DNA of 5,725 nucleotides from a bacterium (GTDB lineage Bacteria > Vulcanimicrobiota > Vulcanimicrobiia > Vulcanimicrobiales > SCRA01). This document shows, one piece after another, positions 1 to 5,288 of the stretch. The notes under the pieces are model-generated. The model searched no databases. It worked only from the letters and a program-made list of their open reading frames with translations, and was not told the DNA's origin. The stretch is taken from assembly GCA_028869325.1 (NCBI GenBank), contig JAGWST010000384.1:1-5725 (forward strand). The letters run 5' to 3'. Both the position numbers and the translations under genes were made by a program. Numbering within the stretch: position 1 is the stretch's first letter; every line of letters begins with the position of its first letter.

Positions 1-811
1 CCTCGTTCTTTGTTACTACCTGCTGAGCAACCACCCGATGCCCACGCTGCACCAGGGGGAGCACTTCCCGTGCCTTCTCCGCCGTCTCGGCCACGTACGT
101 CATCCGGTTGACACCGAACCTCGCCGACGCTCTATCGCGGCCCGACTCCTTCATCGCCTGCTCGAATCCACGGTAAACTTGCTCAACCCATGAAAACGGC
201 TCCCGGAACGGAGAGTTCAAGTGATTGGAATGGAAGCCGAGTTTAACCGCCCACTTCGTTGACGACGGGCTCAGCGCGGCGATCCAGAGCGGCGGGTGCG
301 GTCTCTGAATTGGACCCGGCAGTACCGTAGCCGCGGGGTACTTGAAGAACTCGCCTTCGTACGTCTGCTCGACCTCGGCGTTCGTCCAATGTCGAACCAT
401 GATGTCGAGGTGCTCGCGAAAGAAGCGGCGGCTCTCGTCTTCCGGCATATCCCGCTCGAACTGCCGCATCTGGTAAGGCGACGCCCCGCGTCCCACGCCC
501 ACGTCCAGCCGGCCTCGCGTGAGGACGTCCAGCTGCGAAACCTCCCCGGCCAATCGGAGCGGGTGATGGAACGGGAGAATGAAGACCGCAATTCCGATAC
601 GTATCCGCTTGGTGCGTTGTGCGATGATCGCCGCGATCTGAATCGGGTCGGGAGTCGCCAGAAAGGTAACGAGGTTTTGCTCCGCGAGCCATATCCCGTC
701 ATAGCCGAGTTCCTCGGCGTATTCGGCTTCCTCTATGATCTCGTCGTAGAGTTGCTGAATGGGCTTCGCACGACCGTACCACGCGCCTTGTATGAAGCAG
801 TAGAACTCCAT
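1..811 (-). CDS. LLM-class flavin-dependent oxidoreductase (luciferase-like monooxygenase), C-terminus cut by the window edge
   Basis: Reading leftward from the ATG at 811-809, the frame stays open for 270 codons to the edge; family members are usually about 330-380 residues, so the C-terminal part is missing. The family uses reduced flavin (FMNH2 or F420H2) and often O2 to oxidise small organic substrates in the cytoplasm. Seen in the translation: GYDGIWLAEQN (36-46, the strand that usually ends EHH), TKRIRIGIAVFILPFHHPLR (67-86), LDVLTRGRLDVGVGRG (94-109), which is the typical LD-LS-GR-GxGRG signature, and GPIQRPHPPLWIA (166-178). These place it in the TIM-barrel bacterial-luciferase superfamily. 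The start is supported by GAGGGGAG seven bases upstream. It lies 19 bases after the amidohydrolase and is probably the third cistron of that operon. Odd: the usual EHH is EQN. The family call is firm; substrate and flavin type are not determined. Confidence 0.93.
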   Translation of the reverse strand, partial: MEFYCFIQGAWYGRAKPIQQLYDEIIEEAEYAEELGYDGIWLAEQNLVTFLATPDPIQIAAIIAQRTKRIRIGIAVFILPFHHPLRLAGEVSQLDVLTRGRLDVGVGRGASPYQMRQFERDMPEDESRRFFREHLDIMVRHWTNAEVEQTYEGEFFKYPAATVLPGPIQRPHPPLWIAALSPSSTKWAVKLGFHSNHLNSPFREPFSWVEQVYRGFEQAMKESGRDRASARFGVNRMTYVAETAEKAREVLPLVQRGHRVVAQQVVTKNE

Positions 812-818
812 GCCGTTG

Positions 819-826
819 CTCCCCTC
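819..826 (-). promoter_or_regulatory. Ribosome binding site of the LLM oxidoreductase
   Basis: On the minus strand the sequence is GAGGGGAG, seven bases before the ATG at 811. It sits in the 19-base gap after the amidohydrolase TAA (831-833). It fixes this ATG as the start of a gene whose other end lies outside the window. Confidence 0.75.
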
Positions 827-830
827 GAAA

Positions 831-2474
831 TTACGCCGCCGCCGTCCCGACGGCGCGATCGTAAACACATTTGCCACCAACCCACGTCTGGTCGACGCGC
901 ACATTGAGTAGGTCCTCGGATTCGACCGTCCTCAGGTCACGCTCGAACAGGAGGAAGTCCGCGAGCTTTCCCGGCTCGATGGAGCCGAGCTCTCGCCCCA
1001 TTCCGATCGACATTGCAGCGTATCGCGTGTACATTCGCATGGCTTCAGAAACTCCGATCGCCTCATGCCCGTCGAGGATCTCTCCACTGCCGGCACGACG
1101 GCAGACCAGGCACCAGATGCCAAACATAGGCTCGTGCTGTCGGGCGTCTATGCCGATCGCATCAGAGTTGCCAGGCAGAGGAAACCCTTCGGAGAGGAGT
1201 GTCCGGAACGGCATAAGGTTCTGCGAGCGTTCTCGCCCTAGATACTCCCGATAACCGGACGCCGTGGTATGGATAAACGCCGGCTGTGGAACTGGAAGCA
1301 CGCCGCTTCGCTTGAAGCATTCGATCCGCTTCGAATCCATGAAGAGGTTCCCACCGTGCTCGATTCGATGCGGTCCCCGATTCGCGTCGCGCCGTTGCGG
1401 CAAGGAGGAAAATGCCTCCAGCGCGGTGTCAAGAGCACGGTCCCCGATAGCGTGGATCAATATCTGATGGCCGGCGCGATCGAGCTCGCGCAGCCACATC
1501 TGCAGTTCCTCCGGCTGGAACGCCATCTCGCCGCGGTAGCCCGGGATCGTAGCATAGGGCTCGTGCAGCGCGGCGGCGGCCGACGTCAAACCGCCGTCGA
1601 GGAAGAGCTTGATCCCCCCTAGACGCAGCCACGCTGGATCGATCTCGCTGAACGTCTGCGCCAACGTGCCGTCGAGTGCATCGCGAAACGAGACGACGCT
1701 GGGCGCTTTCGGGTACGTAGTGACGCGCAATCTGAGGTCACCGCGCCGATACATTTCGCGCAACACCGGCAATCCGTGACCCTGAAGTGGAATGTCGCCG
1801 ATACCCGTGACTCCGGCCGCTAGATAGCGCCCCTGCAGCGTTCTCACGGCGTCGAGCACTGCCGGAAACGGCCAGTCCGGAACCCCCAGCGCATGGTACA
1901 TGTCGAACGTGCGGCCGGTCGGCTCACCGGTGGCTGGATCCCGCTCCAGCCGCCCGCCCGGCGCGTCGGGCGTGCTGCGATCGACTCCAAGGACCTCCAG
2001 CGCCTTTGAGTTGAAAATGTTCACGTGAAAACTGAAGCGTGCGACGATCGGGTGATCACCACTCACCCGATCGAGGTCGTGGCGATCCGGGTACCGGCGC
2101 TCCCGTAGGTGCGCGTCCTGGTAGTGGTTGCCCTGACCGAGTATCCATTCTCCAGCCGGCGTCTCTCTCACGCGCCGCCCCAGGCGCTCGACGATATCTT
2201 CGATCGACTCCACCGGCGGCGTCCGGTAGTCGACTGCGATCTCCCAGCTGTAAGCCAGGAGCTCCAAATGTGCGTGCGCGTCGATGAAACCCGGCACGAT
2301 CATCTTTCCCTGGGCATCCAGCTCTTCCGTTCCGGGTCCCTTGCTCGACTTGATCGTACTGGACGACCCGACTTCCATCACGCGGCCGTCCTTGACCGAG
2401 AACGCCTCGACCTCCGAGCTGTTCCCGTCCATCGTCACCACCCGAGCGTTGCAGATGATAAGATCCGGCTTCAC
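831..2474 (-). CDS. YtcJ-like metal-dependent amidohydrolase (amidohydrolase family 3)
   Basis: A complete 547-residue protein, a normal length for the YtcJ/NfdA-type amidohydrolases, which hydrolyse amide, N-formyl or related C-N bonds with a TIM-barrel metal centre. Seen: an N-terminal beta-sandwich segment (about 1-60), GFIDAHAHLE with metal ligands H67 and H69, IKLFLDGG with K289 and D293, ILIHAIGDRA with H341, RIEHGG with H373, GNSDAIG with D438, and the C-terminal GSIEPGKLADFLLFERD (497-513) returning to the sandwich. All the usual ligand positions are present, so it should be active. The start is GTG, chosen because GGAGAGG lies nine bases upstream and the N-terminus (KPDLIICNARVVTMD) fits the family; the next in-frame ATG would remove a conserved strand. 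It follows the IclR gene by 18 bases and precedes the oxidoreductase by 19. Physiological substrates are unknown for most of this family, and none can be read here. Confidence 0.95.
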   Translation of the reverse strand: MKPDLIICNARVVTMDGNSSEVEAFSVKDGRVMEVGSSSTIKSSKGPGTEELDAQGKMIVPGFIDAHAHLELLAYSWEIAVDYRTPPVESIEDIVERLGRRVRETPAGEWILGQGNHYQDAHLRERRYPDRHDLDRVSGDHPIVARFSFHVNIFNSKALEVLGVDRSTPDAPGGRLERDPATGEPTGRTFDMYHALGVPDWPFPAVLDAVRTLQGRYLAAGVTGIGDIPLQGHGLPVLREMYRRGDLRLRVTTYPKAPSVVSFRDALDGTLAQTFSEIDPAWLRLGGIKLFLDGGLTSAAAALHEPYATIPGYRGEMAFQPEELQMWLRELDRAGHQILIHAIGDRALDTALEAFSSLPQRRDANRGPHRIEHGGNLFMDSKRIECFKRSGVLPVPQPAFIHTTASGYREYLGRERSQNLMPFRTLLSEGFPLPGNSDAIGIDARQHEPMFGIWCLVCRRAGSGEILDGHEAIGVSEAMRMYTRYAAMSIGMGRELGSIEPGKLADFLLFERDLRTVESEDLLNVRVDQTWVGGKCVYDRAVGTAAA

Positions 2475-2483
2475 TCTCGCAAT

Positions 2484-2490
2484 CCTCTCC
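2484..2490 (-). promoter_or_regulatory. Ribosome binding site deciding the GTG start of the amidohydrolase
   Basis: The minus strand reads GGAGAGG nine bases before the GTG at 2474-2472, within the 18-base gap after the regulator's TAG (2493-2495). It supports GTG as the true start and shows the amidohydrolase can be translated from the same transcript as the regulator. Confidence 0.7.
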
Positions 2491-2492
2491 AG

Positions 2493-3314
2493 CTACCGTT
2501 GTGCTCGCAGTCGCGCAATATCGCCCATGCCGCGAAGGATAGGGCCAACGGCGGCCGAGAGGCCCGCCGCGGTGTGCTGCACGGCGTCTACGATTGGTCC
2601 AGCCTTGGCGTCAGGGAGCGATTGCATTGGGAAGGATGCGCTCACCCCACCGACGACCATGCCCTCTCGGTCCCGAATAGCTGCGCCGATCGAAGAGATT
2701 CCCTCCACCAGCTCGCCATGCTGTGTGCTGTAGCCTCTCTGCTTCGCAAGTACTAGGTCGCGCTTGAGGGCATTCCAGCTCACGATCGTGCCGCTCGTCA
2801 CCGCCTTCAGTCTTGCCGGTAAGACGGAGGTGACCTCATCCGTCGTCAATTCCGCGAGAATGGCCTTGCCTAATGCGGAGCCGTATGAAACCCGGCGCTC
2901 CCCGGCCATCGAGGTCACTCGAATCGGCGCATTGCTCTCCACGGCAAGCAGAATTAGGATGTCTCCACGGTCGAGTATTCCGAAGTGGACCGTACAGCCC
3001 GTGAGGTCGCGGAGCTGCGACAGCAACAGCAGAGCCGCCTCCTGCAGATTCCCTCGGTTCGCGTAGACTTGGCCCAACTCGTACATCGCCATACCTACAC
3101 GATATCTCCGCGAGACGGGGTCCTTTTCGAGTAGGCCCTCCCGAACCAGCGTCTCTGCGATGTTGTACGTAACCGTCTTCTGCATGCCAAGGGCGTCGCT
3201 GAGCTCCGTGATACCGCGCTCAGGGTGGTCCGCGCCTAGCGCTCTCAGGATGTCGGCCGCCTTCACGACGGAGCGCACGTAGTTGGCTGCACCGCGCCGT
3301 ACGTTGTTGTTCAT
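2493..3314 (-). CDS. IclR-family transcriptional regulator
   Basis: A complete 273-residue protein with the two-domain IclR layout. An N-terminal winged helix-turn-helix spans about 12-75: SVVKAADILRAL, ITELSDALGMQKTVTYNIAETLVREGLL, then the wing SRRYRVGMAMYELG. The C-terminal effector-binding domain spans about 90-262, with GCTVHFGILDRGDI, RVSYGSALGKAILAEL (142-156, the SxxGKAxLA signature), RGYSTQHGELVEGISSIGAAI (193-213) and VVGGVSASFP. Family members bind small carboxylic or aromatic effectors and either repress or activate neighbouring catabolic genes, often including their own. Here the gene is the first cistron, 18 bases before the amidohydrolase. Its promoter and two palindromes lie directly upstream, so autoregulation is likely. 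The ATG at 3314 is the only credible start, since an in-frame TAG precedes it immediately; no clear Shine-Dalgarno is visible. The recognition helix (KTVTYNIAETL) departs from the common K-S-T-V-x-R-L-L pattern. Confidence 0.96.
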   Translation of the reverse strand: MNNNVRRGAANYVRSVVKAADILRALGADHPERGITELSDALGMQKTVTYNIAETLVREGLLEKDPVSRRYRVGMAMYELGQVYANRGNLQEAALLLLSQLRDLTGCTVHFGILDRGDILILLAVESNAPIRVTSMAGERRVSYGSALGKAILAELTTDEVTSVLPARLKAVTSGTIVSWNALKRDLVLAKQRGYSTQHGELVEGISSIGAAIRDREGMVVGGVSASFPMQSLPDAKAGPIVDAVQHTAAGLSAAVGPILRGMGDIARLRAQR

Positions 3315-3325
3315 CTATGATGAAC
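3309..3325. promoter_or_regulatory. Palindrome over the iclR-type gene's start codon, candidate operator 2
   Basis: GTTCATC-TAT-GATGAAC is a perfect inverted repeat with 7-bp arms and a 3-bp centre. It contains the regulator's start codon (3312-3314). Written as 6-5-6 it is GTTCAT-N5-ATGAAC, the same architecture as the palindrome at 3328-3344 with one base changed in each half. IclR-family dimers bind palindromes of about this size. Function is inferred. Confidence 0.55.
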
Positions 3326-3327
3326 GC

Positions 3328-3344
3328 GGTCATAATCCATGACC
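3328..3344. promoter_or_regulatory. Palindrome at the transcription start, candidate operator 1
   Basis: GGTCAT-AATCC-ATGACC is a perfect inverted repeat with 6-bp arms and a 5-bp centre. It begins about six bases after the predicted -10 box, so it covers the likely +1 region. Two bases separate it from the second palindrome, and the centres are 19 bp apart. Its position is classic for repression by blocking initiation. The binding protein is inferred to be the adjacent IclR-family regulator. Confidence 0.6.
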
Positions 3345-3349
3345 CTTGT

Positions 3350-3378
3350 AGATTACTGCCTAATCGCGTCGCTGTCAA
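3350..3378 (-). promoter_or_regulatory. Sigma70-like promoter of the regulator-amidohydrolase-oxidoreductase operon
   Basis: On the minus strand a perfect -35 hexamer TTGACA (3378-3373) is followed by a 17-base spacer and TAATCT (3355-3350). The -10 matches consensus at the first, second and last positions, which matter most. Transcription should start near 3343, giving a leader of about 29 bases before the regulator's ATG. The optimal spacing, the AT-richer local sequence and the adjoining palindromes together make this the strongest promoter candidate in the window. Confidence 0.65.
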
Positions 3379-3440
3379 TCGTGCGGGGTCGCGGCTCGTA
3401 TTCAGAGAAGATCGTTCGCCGCTCTCTCGCGCGCTGGGCG

Positions 3441-3468
3441 AGCCGGAGGCGAAGGCGTGGGTCCGGCT
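3441..3468 (-). terminator. Weak hairpin after the ligase gene, possible terminator
   Basis: AGCCGGA and TCCGGCT form 7-bp inverted arms around a 14-base loop, starting 18 bases beyond the ligase TAA. There is no following T-tract, so it is not a standard intrinsic terminator. It may stabilise the 3' end of the ligase message or help Rho-dependent ending. In GC-rich DNA such a repeat could also be chance. Confidence 0.22.
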
Positions 3469-3486
3469 GTAGTGCGGTACCGACCC

Positions 3487-4860
3487 TTACGCGCGCGGGC
3501 GCAAGTCGTCGACGCGGTGGCTCTTGAGCTCGCTGCGCGGCAGGCTGCCGGGATCGACGAACTCCACGCCGCAGCGCAGGCCGACGGCGGCGCGCAAGGC
3601 GCTCGTCAGCGTCGCGGAGTCGCGCCCCCCGGCGCCGGTCTCGACTCTCACGGTAAGCTCGTCGAGCGCGCGCTCGCGCGTGACGACGATGCGGTACTCG
3701 CCGGCGTAGCCCTCGCGGCGCAGCACCTCCTCGATGGTCGAGGGGAAGACGTTCTCCCCGCGAATCGTGAGCTGATCGTCGATGCGCCCGTAGATGCCGC
3801 GCGGCAGGCGCGGATAGGTGCGCCCGCACGGGCACGGCTCGTCGGTCCACGTGGTGAGATCGCCGGCCGCGAAGCGGATCATCGGCATCGACGTACGCTC
3901 CAGGTGCGTGTAGACCGGCGTTCCCTCCGCGCCATAGGGCACGGCGCGCAGGCTCCGCGGATCGCAGACCTCCGCGTAGACGATGTCCTGCCAGAGGTGC
4001 ATGCCGCGCCGCTCCGCGCACTCGCCGTCCGTGATCCACGGCGTCATCTCGGCCGTCGAGCCGCTGTCGAAGACCCGCGCGCCGAAGGCCGTCTCCAGCT
4101 GCGCCTTGACGGCGGGAATGCCGGCGCCCGGCTCGCCGGAGAAGAGCATCTTGCGCAAGCCCAGCTCGCGCGGGTCGATGCCCTCCTGCGCGGCGACCTC
4201 CGCCAGCCGCAGTGCGTAAGAAGGCGTGCCGTAAAACCCGGAAGGCCGAACCTCGCGCATCCACGTGAGCGCCTGGCGCGTCATCCCGGGGATGCCGGCG
4301 CCGAACGGAAAGGCGGTCAGCCCCAGGCGCTCGCCGCCGGCCAGCGCCCCCCACGAGCCCATGTAGAGCGAGAAGATCGAGGCCACGAAGAGCGTATCGG
4401 AGGGGCGAAAGCCCATCGCCCACATCACGCGCGCCTGCGCCTCGGCGATGCGCGACCAATCCTCGCGCGAGATCACGAAGCCCGTCGGCTTGCCGGTCGT
4501 TCCGCTGGTGCCGTGGATGTGAAACCACGTCGCGGGCTCATCGCAGGTGTAGCGGCCGAAAGGCGGGTGCGCGGCTTGCTCGTCGCGCAGCTCGTGCTTG
4601 CGCAGCACGGGCAGCAGCGCAAACTCTTCCAGCGTGCGCAGGTCGCCGGGCTCGAATCCCGCGCGCCGCCACTTCTCGCGGTAGAAGGGCGAACGCTCCC
4701 AGCACCACGCGATCTGCGCGCGCAGTTTGGCAAGGATCAGCTCGCCGCGCTCGTCCGTCGACATCGTCTCGCGCCGGCGGTCCCAATACGCCTGCTCCGG
4801 CGCCGGCCGGTAGGCGGGGTCGTAGCGCGGCGGCCAAGCCCGCAGAGCCGGCTCGATCAC
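3487..4860 (-). CDS. PaaK-like (phenylacetate-CoA ligase family) acyl-CoA ligase
   Basis: A complete 457-residue adenylate-forming enzyme, a typical PaaK-family length, which makes an acyl-AMP from a carboxylic acid and ATP and then the CoA thioester. Seen in order: RSPFYREKW (56-64), the phosphate-binding loop HGTSGTTGKPT (116-126), FYGTPSY (209-215), SGEPG (241-245), STAEM at the adenine/acyl site (268-272), AGDL with D334, CPCGR (343-347), the hinge YGRIDDQLTIRGENVFP (357-373), and a C-terminal ELKSHRVDD that supplies the catalytic lysine K446. All core motifs are intact. The GTG start overlaps the upstream gene's stop as GTGA (4857-4860), which indicates translational coupling; no clear Shine-Dalgarno is seen. 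The next in-frame ATG (residue 33, near 4764) is a less likely start. Lying directly after a B12 mutase small subunit, it probably activates the acid the mutase rearranges; phenylacetate itself is not implied. The acid cannot be read from sequence. Confidence 0.93.
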   Translation of the reverse strand: MIEPALRAWPPRYDPAYRPAPEQAYWDRRRETMSTDERGELILAKLRAQIAWCWERSPFYREKWRRAGFEPGDLRTLEEFALLPVLRKHELRDEQAAHPPFGRYTCDEPATWFHIHGTSGTTGKPTGFVISREDWSRIAEAQARVMWAMGFRPSDTLFVASIFSLYMGSWGALAGGERLGLTAFPFGAGIPGMTRQALTWMREVRPSGFYGTPSYALRLAEVAAQEGIDPRELGLRKMLFSGEPGAGIPAVKAQLETAFGARVFDSGSTAEMTPWITDGECAERRGMHLWQDIVYAEVCDPRSLRAVPYGAEGTPVYTHLERTSMPMIRFAAGDLTTWTDEPCPCGRTYPRLPRGIYGRIDDQLTIRGENVFPSTIEEVLRREGYAGEYRIVVTRERALDELTVRVETGAGGRDSATLTSALRAAVGLRCGVEFVDPGSLPRSELKSHRVDDLRPRA

Positions 4861-5288
4861 GGCAGCCCGATGCGCGCCCGCCGCTCGGCCGCATGGCGGC
4901 GCACGGCGTCGACCAACGCTTGCAGCGGCTGCTCCGCGTCGTAGACGGCGGCCACGCCCATCGCGTGCAGCTTGGGCACGTCCTGCGGCTGAATCACGCC
5001 ACCGACGATCACCACCACGTCCTCCGCCTCACGCTCGCGCAGCAGGTCGAAGATCTTCGGCAGCACCGTCAGGTGCGCGCCGGAGAGGATCGAGACGCCG
5101 ATCACGTCGGCATCCTCCTGCAGCGCCGTCTCCACGATCTGCTCGGGCAGCTGATGGAGGCCCGTGTAGATCACCTCCATGCCGGCGTCGCGCAGCGCCC
5201 GCGCCACGACCTTGGCGCCGCGGTCGTGGCCGTCGAGGCCGGGCTTCGCGACGACGATGCGATAGCTGGACGATTGCGTGCTCACCAT
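4857..5288 (-). CDS. Stand-alone B12-binding small subunit of an acyl-CoA mutase (methylmalonyl-CoA mutase C-terminal domain family)
   Basis: A complete 143-residue protein that is essentially one cobalamin-binding Rossmann domain. Seen: VAKPGLDGHDRGAKVVARAL carries the D-x-H-x-x-G motif (D19, H21, G24), whose histidine ligates cobalt from the lower face. These are followed by EVIYTGLHQLPEQIVE (38-53), the SxL motif in GVSILSGAH (64-72), and VVIVGGVIQPQDV with the G96-G97 turn. The size matches small subunits of two-component mutases (archaeal-type methylmalonyl-CoA mutase, 2-hydroxyisobutyryl-CoA mutase HcmB) rather than the B12 domain fused in the large mutase chain. The ATG at 5288 shares one base with the upstream stop (TGATG). 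AAGGAG lies 14 bases upstream, rather far, so reinitiation probably helps. Its own stop overlaps the ligase start. It should form the holoenzyme with the preceding subunit; which acyl-CoA is rearranged is unresolved. Confidence 0.94.
   Translation of the reverse strand: MVSTQSSSYRIVVAKPGLDGHDRGAKVVARALRDAGMEVIYTGLHQLPEQIVETALQEDADVIGVSILSGAHLTVLPKIFDLLREREAEDVVVIVGGVIQPQDVPKLHAMGVAAVYDAEQPLQALVDAVRRHAAERRARIGLP

Noticed and set aside
243..702. Two minus-strand open frames of about 145 codons near the left end.
   Set aside because: They are out-of-frame shadows of the luciferase-like oxidoreductase, whose true frame runs off the left edge. Neither has a domain signature.
840..855. A GC-rich inverted repeat, CGCCGTC-CC-GACGGCG, at the 3' end of the amidohydrolase gene, considered as a terminator.
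   Set aside because: It lies inside the coding sequence, has no T-tract, and the next gene begins 19 bases after the stop with its own ribosome site. At most it is an mRNA-stabilising hairpin.
2109..2756. A 215-codon plus-strand open frame crossing the amidohydrolase-regulator junction.
   Set aside because: It is antisense to two well-supported genes, and its translation resembles no family.
3353..4528. A 391-codon open frame on the minus strand overlapping the ligase in another frame.
   Set aside because: Low-complexity Arg/Ala/Gly-rich translation with no motif, fully inside the well-supported ligase gene.
3487..4860. Naming the ligase paaK, a true phenylacetate-CoA ligase.
   Set aside because: No other phenylacetate catabolism gene is present, and the gene is coupled to a B12 mutase. 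The family has many substrates, so the symbol would overstate the evidence.
3457..4944. A long open frame of 495 codons on the plus strand opposite the ligase.
   Set aside because: Its product is rich in Arg, Ala and Gly with no recognisable domain. It is the antisense shadow of a very GC-rich gene whose own frame has all the ligase motifs.
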